The position numbers and the translations under genes were made by a program. This document shows, in pieces, positions 46,019 to 55,331 of a stretch of DNA of 64,000 nt. This DNA is from Candidatus Manganitrophaceae bacterium. GTDB taxonomy: Bacteria; Nitrospirota; Nitrospiria; SBBL01; Manganitrophaceae. Every line of letters begins with the position of its first letter. Position 1 is the first letter of the stretch. The notes beneath the pieces are model-generated. The model ran no database searches. It was given only the letters and a program-made list of their open reading frames with translations, and was not told the origin of the DNA. The stretch is from assembly GCA_016200325.1 (NCBI GenBank), contig JACQEZ010000007.1, positions 62,001 to 126,000 on the forward strand, in the 5' to 3' direction.

Positions 46019-47257
46019 ATGTCCGACCCAAAAATGAAATTCGATCCCGAGGCGGTCCGAAAAGATTTCCCGATTCTCGGCCGGACGATTCAGGGGAAGC
46101 CGCTCATCTACCTCGACAACGCTGCGACATCGCAGAAGCCGTATCAGGTCATCGACCAGATCACATCTTACTATGAACGTTCCAACGCCAATGTCCACCG
46201 GAGCATCCACACGCTGGGTGAAGAAGCGACGGCGCTCTATGAAGCGGCGCGAGACGCCGTTTGTCGTTTTACCCATGCGCCGCGCCGAGAAGGGGTCATT
46301 TTTACAAGAGGGACGACCGAAGCGATCAACCTCGTCGCCTCCAGTTGGGGACGCGCCCACCTGAGAGAAGGCGATGAGATCCTTCTCTCAGTACTCGAGC
46401 ATCACAGCAACCTGATCCCATGGCAGCTTTTGGCCGAAGAGAAGGGGGCAAGGTTGGTTTTCCTCGATATCGACGAGGAGGGAAGGCCACAGCTGGACCA
46501 ACTGGATTGTCTCTTGACCGACCGGACACGTCTGGTGGCTGTCACGGGCGCATCCAATGTGACCGGCACGATCACTCCGATCCGCCAGATCGTCGAACAG
46601 GCGCATGCGGTCGGAGCGGTGGTCGTCGTGGACGGTGCCCAGAGGGTTCCGCATCTCGCCGTCGATGTGGAGGCGCTGGGATGCGATTTCTTTGCCTTCT
46701 CGGGACACAAAATGCTCGGCCCCACCGGAATCGGCGTGCTCTATGGAAAGCCGGAGCTTTTGGAGCAGATGCCTCCTTTTATGGCAGGCGGAGAGATGGT
46801 TCGAGAGGTATCGGCGGACCGGGCCACTTGGAATGCACTTCCTTGGAAGTTCGAAGCGGGCACCCCGAACACGGCCGGGGCGATCGGCCTGGGTGCCGCC
46901 ATCAAATATCTCGATCAACTGGGGATGGAAGCGGTTCGGGTGCACGGGCAGGAATTGGTCCGCGAGGCATGGACCGCATTGTCGGAATTGGAAGGGGTGA
47001 CGATTTACGGAAAGCAGTCAGAAGAGCGGGTCCCGCTGATTTCCTTTAACTGTCGCGGCATCCATCCGCACGATCTCGCCGCCGCGCTCGACGAAGACGG
47101 CATCGCCGTCCGTGCCGGTCGGCACTGTACCGACCCTTTGATGAAACGCCTCGGCGTTGCAGGAACGGCCCGAGCCAGTTTCTACCTCTATAATACCGGA
47201 GACGAAGTGCGCGCCTTTGTGCAGTCGGTTCATCGTGCGATCGATCTCTTATCATAA
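46019..47257 (+). CDS. sufS: cysteine desulfurase SufS
   Basis: A 412-residue group II cysteine desulfurase. YLDNAATSQKPYQVIDQI, the PLP lysine in FSGHKMLGPTGIGVLYG and the persulfide cysteine in RAGRHCTDPLMKRL are present. The ATG at 46019 begins 1 base after the SufU-like stop; upstream in-frame starts run into that gene. Dedicated placement at the end of the molybdenum hydroxylase operon points to sulfur supply for the sulfido ligand and Fe-S clusters (inference). Confidence 0.9.
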   Translation: MSDPKMKFDPEAVRKDFPILGRTIQGKPLIYLDNAATSQKPYQVIDQITSYYERSNANVHRSIHTLGEEATALYEAARDAVCRFTHAPRREGVIFTRGTTEAINLVASSWGRAHLREGDEILLSVLEHHSNLIPWQLLAEEKGARLVFLDIDEEGRPQLDQLDCLLTDRTRLVAVTGASNVTGTITPIRQIVEQAHAVGAVVVVDGAQRVPHLAVDVEALGCDFFAFSGHKMLGPTGIGVLYGKPELLEQMPPFMAGGEMVREVSADRATWNALPWKFEAGTPNTAGAIGLGAAIKYLDQLGMEAVRVHGQELVREAWTALSELEGVTIYGKQSEERVPLISFNCRGIHPHDLAAALDEDGIAVRAGRHCTDPLMKRLGVAGTARASFYLYNTGDEVRAFVQSVHRAIDLLS

Positions 47258-47284
47258 GGCGCCATTCAATCTCGGACGGCCTTC

Positions 47285-47521
47285 CCTTGACACCCGATCG
47301 TTTCAGGTTCTGGATCGATACCACTTTCCCTTTTTCGATTTTTGTCAAAAAGAGCGGGTGCAGACCTTGATGGTCGGCGGGCTGAACGAGATCTCCAGCC
47401 CTCCGGCATCCATCTTCAGCTTCTCCCGCCCAGGAGGGGACCGACAAGAGCAATAGAATGAGGGGAGGGATAAAAAAAATGCGGATGGATTTCAAGTCAG
47501 AGGTTTCTGAAGTGTCATCAT
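47285..47521 (-). pseudogene. remnant of a LivJ-type substrate-binding protein
   Basis: The minus strand encodes the two ends of a binding protein with the middle gone. A start ATG and Q-K codons match the beginning of the 50621-51790 gene but a one-base loss shifts the frame. A signal peptide (LILLLLSVPSWA) then runs straight into KLKMDAGGLEISFS, which in intact copies lies about 35 residues from the end. Another one-base loss follows, then DHQGL and FLTKIEKGKV of the C-terminus. Roughly 320 codons are missing and the original stop is lost. Confidence 0.85.
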
Positions 47522-47600
47522 TTCCATCCCCTTCTTAAGGGTTGGAATGAACCCTGCTTTACCCACCTTCGTACCAAGATCGCTTTCCAAACGGACCCGA

Positions 47601-49100
47601 TCATCGATTGGCTTCAAATCGGAAGTTGTTCACCATCATCGTCAGATCGGCTCCCATCTCGGCGAGCTTCTTCGAGGCGATCAGGATCTCCGCCGCTGTT
47701 TTCGCCGTGCTCTTGGAGGCATCGGCGACCCCCGTGATGCTCTGATTCACCTCATTGGTTCCTTGGGCCGCCTGTGCGACCCTGCCGCTGATTTGGTTCG
47801 TCGTTGCCGTCTGTTCCTCGACGGCCCCCGAAATGTCAATAGAGATCTGATTAATCTGATCGATGATCTCTCCGATCTTTCCAATTTCAGAGATCGCCTC
47901 CTTGGTCTCCGCCTGGATGGCGGTTATTTTGGGGGTGATCTCCTCGGTGGCTTTGGCCGTCCTTTTGGCGAGATCTTTCACCTCGTTTGCCACGACGGCG
48001 AATCCCTTTCCGGCTTCCCCGGCACGCGCCGCCTCGATGGTCGCATTCAGGGCCAAGAGATTCGTCTGCTTGGCAATGGCGGTGATCACCTTGACCACCT
48101 CCCCGATCTCAATGCTCGATTCCCCCAGCTTGGAAATGGTTTTGTTGGTCGACTCGGCCATTCTCACCGCCTGGGTGGTGATCTGCGTTGCGTTTACAAT
48201 GTTTCGGGAGATGTCTTTCAGGGTGGCCGATATCTCCACGCTGGCCGTCGCAACCTCTCCGACCGTCCGGTTGATTTCCTGACTGGTCGAGGAGACCCGG
48301 CTCGCCAGAAGCTCCGTTTCCGAGGAATTAGAGCTCATCTGCTCGCTCGCGGTCGAGAGCTCCTTGGAGGAGAGGGTGATCTGCTTGCAGCTGTCGCGGA
48401 CGGCATAAACCAGCTCTTGCATCACCCTTTTTAAGCTGGCAGACATTTCTGAGAAAGCCCGAGCAAGAATGCCGATTTCGTCCTGCGCACCAAGGAGTTT
48501 CGATTCAACCTCGACCGTCATGTCTCCCTGAGCGACCTTTTGAATCACCCCGACCAGATGTGCGAGGGGCTGGGTGATCCCCCGGAAGAGAATGGTGACC
48601 CCGAGAATGAGCAAGATCAATGCGACGAGATTGCTGATCACAACCGTCTGGATGCCGCTGCGCAGATTTTTGGAAAGGGCCTCCTGGCTGTAGCCGATCT
48701 GAAGGTACCCGACCGGCTTTCCATCCCCTCTGAGACTTTGAATCTCCCGGTTATAAATCGACAGCGAAGTGGTATCGCTCGGCGGCTTGCTGGTTTCTGT
48801 GAGTGGTTTTTTCTCTATATCATAAAAAACAACAAAAACCACATCGGGATCTTTTAATGCGACTTTAACAAAGGTTTCCAAAGCTTGAAGATCAAAATTC
48901 ATCACGTAACTGGCGCTGATCTGGGAGAAGGTATCGGCCAGAGCGTTTCCTTTGGATTCCATGAGGGATCGGATGGTGGTATGGTTCTGATTGATCATGA
49001 TGGTTCCCAGTCCGCCGAGCAGAATCACCATGAAGATCAGATTCGGGATCAAGAATTTCTTGCTAATGGAGTTCAACATCAAAGGATTCGGAAGCGCCAT
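47601..49100 (-). CDS. methyl-accepting chemotaxis protein
   Basis: A 499-residue chemoreceptor. TM1 is about residues 16-36 and TM2 about 150-172, enclosing a ~113-residue extracytoplasmic sensor of Cache-like size. HAMP follows (residues ~173-226; [17 protein letters not shown]), then a long signalling coiled coil with the conserved tip [37 protein letters not shown]. No CheR-binding pentapeptide at the C-terminus. Its first ~190 residues are nearly the same as the adjacent histidine kinase. Eight bases separate the two genes, so they are co-transcribed. Confidence 0.92.
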   Translation of the reverse strand: MALPNPLMLNSISKKFLIPNLIFMVILLGGLGTIMINQNHTTIRSLMESKGNALADTFSQISASYVMNFDLQALETFVKVALKDPDVVFVVFYDIEKKPLTETSKPPSDTTSLSIYNREIQSLRGDGKPVGYLQIGYSQEALSKNLRSGIQTVVISNLVALILLILGVTILFRGITQPLAHLVGVIQKVAQGDMTVEVESKLLGAQDEIGILARAFSEMSASLKRVMQELVYAVRDSCKQITLSSKELSTASEQMSSNSSETELLASRVSSTSQEINRTVGEVATASVEISATLKDISRNIVNATQITTQAVRMAESTNKTISKLGESSIEIGEVVKVITAIAKQTNLLALNATIEAARAGEAGKGFAVVANEVKDLAKRTAKATEEITPKITAIQAETKEAISEIGKIGEIIDQINQISIDISGAVEEQTATTNQISGRVAQAAQGTNEVNQSITGVADASKSTAKTAAEILIASKKLAEMGADLTMMVNNFRFEANR

Positions 49101-49107
49101 CTTTCCC

Positions 49108-50601
49108 TTACCTCTTCATTATTTGAGATTTAGGACCTTCACTGCTTTGTCCTTTTAGACCCTTGTCAGAAAAACGGGCTTCGAGCCTGGGGGAGCGTGA
49201 CTGACCGGCCGGTTGAAGTTTGTTATTCTGAGGGAGCCAAATATAGAACGTCGCCACCTTCCCTTTCTCTGATTCCACCCAGATCTTTCCATCATTCAGA
49301 TCGACGATCTTCTTTACGATCGGAAGTCCCACGCCGGTCCCCTCGACATTGACATCTTGCAAACGTTGGAAGATGGCGAAGATCTTATCGTGATAGGCCG
49401 GATCGATTCCGATCCCGTTGTCTTTCACATAGAACTCGACCCCTCTCTCCGACTCTTTCCCGCCGATCTCAATTTGAGGATGGGATTGATCTCCCATGAA
49501 TTTGGTGGCATTGGAGATCAGGTTCTGGAAAATTTGAGCCAGCTGGATCGGGTTGAACATGAAGTGGGGGAGGGGAGCGTGAACGGAGACCGCGATGTTG
49601 CGCTTTGTGAGTTGATTTTGAAGAATTTCCAAAACATTCTGAATCACCTCTTTTACCTCGATCAGTTCCCGGCGTTCCTGCATTCTTCCAATACGTGAGA
49701 GGGCCAAGAGCCCTTGAATCAGCTCTTCCATATAGTTTGCGTTTCCGATGATTCGGTCGAGGTAATGCCTTGCGGTTTCATCCAACTGTTCGAAATACTG
49801 GTCCTTCATCATGGAGGCCATCCCATTCATCGAGACCACGGGAGACTTGAGGTCGTGCGAGACGGTATAGATAAATGCTTCCAGCTCCGCCGTGCGCGCC
49901 TTCACCTGTTCCTCCAGATGTTCGTGGGACCGAGCGAGTTCCTCGCTCATTCGGTTGAAGCTGACGGCCAAAACCCCCATCTCGTCGCGGCGGTCGACCA
50001 GACGGGATGAGACGCGGGCCGTCAAGTCCCCTTGGGCGACCTTTTCGATCACGCCGACGAGATGGGCCAGTGGATTCGTGATCCCCCGAAAGAGAATGGT
50101 CACCCCCAGAATAAGCAAGATCAACGCCACGAGATTACTGATCACGACTGTCTCAATGCCGCTGTGCAGGTTTTTGGCGAGGGTTTCCTGGCTATAGCCA
50201 ATCTGGAGGTATCCGACCGGTGTTTGATCCTCTCTGAGACTTAGGATCTCCCGGTTATAAATCAACAGCGTAGAGAGATCACTGGGAGGCTTGCTGCTCT
50301 CCGTGAGTGGCTTTCTCTCGGCGTCATAGAAAACAACAAAAACCACATCGGGATCTCTCAAGGCTTCATTGACAAACAATTCCAACGCCTGGAGGTCGAA
50401 ATTCATCACGTAATTGGCGCTGATCCGGGCGAGGTTATTCGCCAAGGCGTTCCCTTTGGATTCCATCAAATATTGAATGGTGGCATGATTTTTATTGATC
50501 ATGATCGTGCCCAATCCACCCAGCAGAATCACCATGAAAATGATGGCCGGGATCAAGAACTTCTTGCTGATCGAGTTCAACGTCAAAAGCCTTTGAGGCA
50601 C
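49108..50601 (-). CDS. sensor histidine kinase sharing its sensor half with the chemoreceptor
   Basis: A 497-residue kinase. TM1 (about 16-36), extracytoplasmic region, TM2 (about 152-172) and HAMP are near-copies of the neighbouring chemoreceptor. The output half is a HisKA with His249 in [14 protein letters not shown] and an HATPase ([47 protein letters not shown]), of the group found in phytochrome-like kinases. No response regulator gene is adjacent. It starts 19 bases after the stop of the binding protein 50621-51790. Confidence 0.9.
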   Translation of the reverse strand: MPQRLLTLNSISKKFLIPAIIFMVILLGGLGTIMINKNHATIQYLMESKGNALANNLARISANYVMNFDLQALELFVNEALRDPDVVFVVFYDAERKPLTESSKPPSDLSTLLIYNREILSLREDQTPVGYLQIGYSQETLAKNLHSGIETVVISNLVALILLILGVTILFRGITNPLAHLVGVIEKVAQGDLTARVSSRLVDRRDEMGVLAVSFNRMSEELARSHEHLEEQVKARTAELEAFIYTVSHDLKSPVVSMNGMASMMKDQYFEQLDETARHYLDRIIGNANYMEELIQGLLALSRIGRMQERRELIEVKEVIQNVLEILQNQLTKRNIAVSVHAPLPHFMFNPIQLAQIFQNLISNATKFMGDQSHPQIEIGGKESERGVEFYVKDNGIGIDPAYHDKIFAIFQRLQDVNVEGTGVGLPIVKKIVDLNDGKIWVESEKGKVATFYIWLPQNNKLQPAGQSRSPRLEARFSDKGLKGQSSEGPKSQIMKR

Positions 50602-50620
50602 GATCTTCCTTAAACGGTTT

Positions 50621-51790
50621 TTATTTCAGGGTCTGAATCGTAATCACCTTGCCGTTTTCGATCTTGGTCAAAAAGACCTGGTGTAAGCCTTGATGGTCGG
50701 TGGGGCTGAAGGAGACCTTCAGGCCTCCCGCATCGATACTGAGATTCTCCAGCGTCGAGAGAAGATTGTCCCGGGTCAGCGGAGAAGTTTTCTTGAGCGC
50801 TTCCACCAACACCTTGGCATCAAGATACCCCTCTAAGCTGATCAGGTCAGGGACGAGCCCTGCAGCCTTCATCTCCGAGACAAACCCCTTTACGATCGGC
50901 AAGGGGCTATCAGCGGGATTCGGCACAACCTGGGTTGCGATCAACCCGTCGGCCTCTTTTCCCGCCTCGGCGATGAGGGACGTTGTGCCGACCCCCAGGT
51001 GTAAAAATTGGGGGAGGAATCGACGCGCCTTTGCCTTTTTGAGAAAGGCGGCGGAGGGGGTGTAAGGGGCAATCATAATCACCGCCTCGGGATTCGCCTT
51101 CATCAACGTCTCCACGGCCTCGTCGACATCAACCGTATTCCGCTCAAAGGTCCCATCTCCGGCCAAGGTCATATTCCGCTTACGCAAGGCCCGCAACACG
51201 CCGGAGCGACCCGCTTCCCCCAAAGCGTCATTCTGGGCAAAGACGCCGATTCTTTTGATCCGAAGGTCCTCGGTCAAGCGTTCCACCATGACTTCAATCT
51301 CTTCAGCGTAACTGGCACGGAGGGTGAAGGCATATCGATTGACCGGATGACGAAGGAACCGGGCCCCGGTGAGTGGAAAGAGATAGGGGACGCTGGCCCT
51401 TTGAAAGATCGGTACGATCGCCGCGGAGATCGGCGAGCCGATATATCCGAATAAAGCAAATACCTTTTCCTCCTCGATGAACTTCCGGGTATTCTCGATT
51501 GCTTTGGCGGGTTGATAGACGTCATCGTAAATGAGCAGCTTGATCTTGCGGCCGCCGATCCCTCCGGCGGCATTGACCTTGTTGAAGTAGATTGTTGCCC
51601 CTTCCTTTATCAGAATGCTGACAGCGGAGGTGGGGCCGCTCTGGCCGTTCGACATACCGATGAGGATCTCTTTGTCGGTGATCCCGTCTTCGGCCCAGGA
51701 AAGAGCGGCCGATAAAAGCGTTAGAAGAATGACGAAGATCAATAAATATTTGCCTGTCGTTTTCAATGTCGAACGTTTCTGAAACGCCAT
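50621..51790 (-). CDS. LivJ-type periplasmic substrate-binding protein
   Basis: A 389-residue type I periplasmic binding protein. The N-terminal signal (YLLIFVILLTLLSAALSWA) is followed by EILIGMSNGQSGPTSAVSILIKEGA, FNKVNAAGGIGGRKIKLLIYDDVYQPAKAIEN and FALFGYIGSPISAAIVPIF. These are the branched-chain amino acid/amide binding-protein signatures. No permease or ATPase is found near it; instead it lies directly upstream of the histidine kinase on the same strand, so a receptor-accessory role is likely. Ligand unknown. Confidence 0.88.
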   Translation of the reverse strand: MAFQKRSTLKTTGKYLLIFVILLTLLSAALSWAEDGITDKEILIGMSNGQSGPTSAVSILIKEGATIYFNKVNAAGGIGGRKIKLLIYDDVYQPAKAIENTRKFIEEEKVFALFGYIGSPISAAIVPIFQRASVPYLFPLTGARFLRHPVNRYAFTLRASYAEEIEVMVERLTEDLRIKRIGVFAQNDALGEAGRSGVLRALRKRNMTLAGDGTFERNTVDVDEAVETLMKANPEAVIMIAPYTPSAAFLKKAKARRFLPQFLHLGVGTTSLIAEAGKEADGLIATQVVPNPADSPLPIVKGFVSEMKAAGLVPDLISLEGYLDAKVLVEALKKTSPLTRDNLLSTLENLSIDAGGLKVSFSPTDHQGLHQVFLTKIENGKVITIQTLK

Positions 51791-51809
51791 CGTTCCAACT
51801 GTTTTTTCA

Positions 51810-52952
51810 TTATTTGAGGTTTTGAATCGACATTACTTTTCCTTTTTCGATCTTCGTCAAAAAGACCTGGTGCAGGCCTTGATGGTCGGTGGGACTGAAC
51901 GAAACCTCCAGGCCGCCCGCGTCCATCTTTAGCTTGTTCAATGTGGAAACAAAGGCCTCCCGGGTCAACGGAGCGGTTCTCTTGAGCGCTTCGACCAGCA
52001 CCATGGCGCCGACGTAGCTCTCTAAGCCGACCGGGTCGGGGGTAATTCCGGCCGCCTTCATGTCTGAAAGAAATTCTTTGACGATCGGCAACGAGCTGTC
52101 GCTTGGATTCGGCACAATCTGGGTTACAATCAGCCCATCGGCGTCTTTTCCCGCCTCGCGCATCAGGGCGGCGGTGCCCGACGAAATGACAAGGAATTTG
52201 GGGTTGAACCCACGCGCCCTCGCCTTTTTGAGAAAGGCGGCACAAGGGACATAGGTACACGCCATCACGACCGCGTCGGGTTTGGCTTTGGCCAATGTTT
52301 CCAAGGCCTCATCGACATAGGTGGTATTCCGCTCATATTTCCCGTCCCCGACCAGGCTCATATTTCGTTTCCGCAATGCCCGGATCGCTCCGGCACGGCC
52401 CGCTTCCCCCATGGCATCATCTTGGGCAAAGACGCCGATTTTTTGGATGTGAAGGTCTTCGGTCAACCGCTCGACCATCACTTCGACCTCATCGGCATAA
52501 CTGGCCCGGACGTTAAAGATATATTTATTGATCGGGTTGCGAATGACCTCCGCTCCCGTCAATGGGAAGAGATAGGGGATACCGGTTCGGGTGACGATCG
52601 GCACCACCGCTGCAGAGTTCGGCGAGCCGATATATCCAAACAAGGCGAACACCTTATCCTCTTCGATCAATTTCCGCGTGTTCGAAATCGTAACGGCGGG
52701 CTGGTAGACGTCGTCATAAATCACCAGTCTGATCTTACGGCCTCCAATCCCTCCGGCGGCGTTCACCTTGTTAAAGTATGTGGCTGCGCCGTCTCTCATC
52801 ATAAAACCCAATGCGGAAACGGGTCCGCTCTGCGCGTTGGTCATCCCGATGAGAATCTCTTTCTCGGTGACGCCATCCTCTGCCGAAGAAAAAGAGACCG
52901 ATAAAAGCAATAGCAATATACTGAGGACGCATTTTCTTTTGCACTTCATCAT
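51810..52952 (-). CDS. LivJ-type periplasmic substrate-binding protein, paralogue
   Basis: A 380-residue paralogue of the next gene downstream, similar along its whole length (EILIGMTNAQSGPVSALGFM, DDVYQPAVTISNTRKLIEEDK, HQGLHQVFLTKIEKGKV). Signal peptide CVLSILLLLLSVSFSSA precedes EDGVTEK. The start at 52952 (tandem ATGs) has GGAGA upstream; an earlier in-frame ATG at 52985 lacks one and would lengthen the signal by 11 residues. Ligand-pocket differences, such as VTRTGIPYLFPLTGAEVIRN against FQRASVPYLFPLTGARFLRH, suggest a different ligand. Confidence 0.88.
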   Translation of the reverse strand: MMKCKRKCVLSILLLLLSVSFSSAEDGVTEKEILIGMTNAQSGPVSALGFMMRDGAATYFNKVNAAGGIGGRKIRLVIYDDVYQPAVTISNTRKLIEEDKVFALFGYIGSPNSAAVVPIVTRTGIPYLFPLTGAEVIRNPINKYIFNVRASYADEVEVMVERLTEDLHIQKIGVFAQDDAMGEAGRAGAIRALRKRNMSLVGDGKYERNTTYVDEALETLAKAKPDAVVMACTYVPCAAFLKKARARGFNPKFLVISSGTAALMREAGKDADGLIVTQIVPNPSDSSLPIVKEFLSDMKAAGITPDPVGLESYVGAMVLVEALKRTAPLTREAFVSTLNKLKMDAGGLEVSFSPTDHQGLHQVFLTKIEKGKVMSIQNLK

Positions 52953-53387
52953 CGTGATCTCCGTCAGAGAGAACCAAACGGTCATGAAAAGCAGCTGATA
53001 TGGATCAAATTATGAGGTCTTTCGTTGATGGTCGATCGATTGCGAATGTATTCCCTGAAGGCGGTCGGCCGACAGGATCCTGGAAGCTGCCGTCATCGGG
53101 GAGGTGGGGGAGGTGGCGGCGGCAGTGACCTTTGCATAACGCTGCCGAGAAAGGCAGGTCACTTGGTTCGATGGATAAACTCCTCCCTGATTGCGTTTAC
53201 ACCGGTGCTTCTAATAATCATCCGAAAGCAAAGTATAGCACCGAAACTGCGGCTGTCTACATCTAGCGGTCTATACTGAACAGCGTAACCAAAGTGAATA
53301 CACTCATGCTTCCGACGGTATGGAGGGGGGGATCAAGAAAGCCAGTGAGAGTGGATTGCTTAGATGCCAGGAAATCTTGATCGGCCG
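52953..53387. other. 435-base intergenic region
   Basis: Lies upstream of the binding-protein operon and downstream of the HTTM-like gene on the minus strand. A G-rich run (GGGGAGGTGGGGGAGGTGGCGG, about 53098-53119) is present. No gene or clear promoter identified. Confidence 0.4.
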
Positions 53388-54644
53388 TTACATCTCTCCA
53401 CAGTGGTACAGATGACTCCTTTTCGGGAAAAACCAACCCGACTTTTCATGGAGGAGGAGGTAAACGGAGTTGTCCGGCACATACGAACAGATCGTGCCGA
53501 GGACGGCCTTGAACACTCTTTTTTCCGGATAGGGGTTGGCGTTGAATTCATGCATGGTCCATGCGTTCAAATTAAGGAGCGCTTCGCCCTCCCGCTCGGT
53601 CACAAATCGAGAAAGCGCTGCGGGCAGCTTGCGTGCCGCCTCGGGCTGCATCCGTATTTGGGCATAGTCGACATTCCCCGTATACACGTTGAAGGAGAGG
53701 GCCGAATCCCAGCGATTTACATTGTTGAAAAGCGGCAGGATTCCGATAAAGAGAAGCGCACCCGCCTGCGGGAGGTTATAGAGAGGGGGCGCATCGAACA
53801 TTTTTTTAAATGAGAACGGAGGTGCTTTGTAAAAAAGAACCCAGACGAGTACCGCCATCGTCTGGCCCCAGATCCAGGCGCTGTCATTCCAGTCATTTCG
53901 GATCGGTCCGATGCAAAAGAAGATCAGCACATGCATCAAGATCGCATCGTAAAGCGCAATGACGCGAAATCGCTTCGTCAGCAGTCCGATTCCGAACAAT
54001 ACTTCGAAGACTGCGGCAAAAACACCGAGGGCCGGCAAATAGGGAATATCGAATGGAAGAAGGTGGGTCAGCGGTTGGACGAACCAGGGGAATTCCTCGT
54101 TAAAAAAATGCGGGTTCAGCTTCTGGACGCCGCCCCAGAAATAAATGGCAGCGATGATGAACCGGAATCCGTCGAGGATGCGACGTGCCTCGTCTTCTCC
54201 CGCGTCGTTTCTATCAGTCAGCAGAAGGAGAAAAAGGAAAAAGAATTCATAAAACGACGGCCAAAGGCGGCTCTGGTCCTGTAGAAAGAAAAGGGTGAAA
54301 GCCGCAACGATCAATCGAACCAATATTTTCGACCGAGGCCAAATGACCAGGGCGAGAAGAAGTGCGGAGAAGAGTGCGAGAAAAAGATAGTCGAACGGAT
54401 ACGGAAAGGCCGGAATGAGCTTAAAGAGAGGAACCAGGGGATAGAGCCGGGTGGAAACCCAGAGTTTCCAGGAGAAACCGAGGCAGAGTAAAACGAACAC
54501 CGCCAGAAGACGGATCGAAACGGTCAGCCGTTTTTGTTCGCTTGTGAAGATCGACCCGGGGCGCTCCGGCGCCGATCTTTCCCCCCCGCGCGGAGACGAC
54601 CGAAGTCCCTTCAGAACAAGGCCCGGTTTGCGCCTTGCTTTCAT
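53388..54644 (-). CDS. HTTM-like integral membrane protein
   Basis: About 418 residues from the ATG at 54644, with roughly eight hydrophobic helices, resembling HTTM/VKGC-related and DoxX-like membrane proteins (FRFIIAAIYFWGGVQKLNPHFFNEEFPWF, AVFEVLFGIGLLTKRFRVIALY, MHVLIFFCIGPIRNDWNDSAW). The lysine in GGVQKLNPHF and the histidine of ILMHVLIFF sit where such proteins keep polar residues. A farther upstream start would overlap the XRE-cupin gene and is not favoured. Role unknown. Confidence 0.6.
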   Translation of the reverse strand: MKARRKPGLVLKGLRSSPRGGERSAPERPGSIFTSEQKRLTVSIRLLAVFVLLCLGFSWKLWVSTRLYPLVPLFKLIPAFPYPFDYLFLALFSALLLALVIWPRSKILVRLIVAAFTLFFLQDQSRLWPSFYEFFFLFLLLLTDRNDAGEDEARRILDGFRFIIAAIYFWGGVQKLNPHFFNEEFPWFVQPLTHLLPFDIPYLPALGVFAAVFEVLFGIGLLTKRFRVIALYDAILMHVLIFFCIGPIRNDWNDSAWIWGQTMAVLVWVLFYKAPPFSFKKMFDAPPLYNLPQAGALLFIGILPLFNNVNRWDSALSFNVYTGNVDYAQIRMQPEAARKLPAALSRFVTEREGEALLNLNAWTMHEFNANPYPEKRVFKAVLGTICSYVPDNSVYLLLHEKSGWFFPKRSHLYHCGEM

Positions 54645-54681
54645 CCTCTGCGATCTCCTCTCTATGATATTGCTGAAAGAA

Positions 54682-55254
54682 TCAAACACCGACCGGGGCA
54701 AGGACCACGACGCTGAACCCGACCGCCTTCTCTCTGCCGGTATTCTGGTAAGAGTGGGCTTGGTCTCCGGGAAACGCCAGAACATCGCCGGATCGCACGC
54801 AAAAGGCCTCCCCGGCGACATGAACCGTGATTTCGCTTTGAACCACCGTTAGATACTCCTTCGTCCCTCCGACGTGCGGCACCCCGCCGATTCTTCCTCC
54901 GAGCGCGATCTCCATCCGGTCCATTTCCATTCCGGGAATGGCGTCGGGAAGAAGTTTGTAAATTGCAGAGACCCCTTGCCGGCTCCGCCGCGCAGGCATT
55001 TCGTCCGCCCGAATCAGCTTGCAGTTCGCCCGAGGAGCCGCCAGGAGCTCTTCGACCGAAACCCGCAGCGCCGCCGCAATCCGGACGAGATTGATGAGCG
55101 AAGGATTCCCGGCTCCCGATTCCAAATGGGTGACCGTGGAGCGGGGAACGTCTGCCAAGCGGGCGAGCGCCGCCTGGGTCAAGCCTCTCTTGCCCCGTAA
55201 TGTGACGATGCTGAGGGCAAGATTCTTTGAAACCTGATTCAATCCATTGGCCAT
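54682..55254 (-). CDS. XRE-family regulator with C-terminal cupin domain
   Basis: A 190-residue regulator: helix-turn-helix at about residues 10-65 (LTLRGKRGLTQAALARLADVPRSTVTHLESG) and a small cupin barrel at about 105-185 (GTKEYLTVVQSEITVHVAG, SGDVLAFPGDQAHSYQN). The cupin usually binds a small effector. It is divergent to the SDR/QueA-like pair with only 77 bases between starts, so it probably controls both directions. Confidence 0.88.
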   Translation of the reverse strand: MANGLNQVSKNLALSIVTLRGKRGLTQAALARLADVPRSTVTHLESGAGNPSLINLVRIAAALRVSVEELLAAPRANCKLIRADEMPARRSRQGVSAIYKLLPDAIPGMEMDRMEIALGGRIGGVPHVGGTKEYLTVVQSEITVHVAGEAFCVRSGDVLAFPGDQAHSYQNTGREKAVGFSVVVLAPVGV

Positions 55255-55331
55255 ATGACAATATATTAGCATAAATGATGACGCACTGCCGGAAATGAGA
55301 GAGAATCGGATTCCATAAGGAGGAGAAAAGT
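55255..55331. promoter_or_regulatory. divergent promoter/operator region
   Basis: 77 bases between the XRE-cupin and SDR starts, AT-rich on the regulator side (CAATATATTAGCATAAAT at 55259-55276). GGAGGAG precedes the SDR ATG. Likely binding site for the XRE protein; no exact operator repeat was resolved. Confidence 0.45.

Noticed and set aside
47547-48434. 295-residue plus-strand frame
   Set aside because: Antisense to the chemoreceptor; glycine/arginine/leucine repeats arise from the coiled-coil codons.
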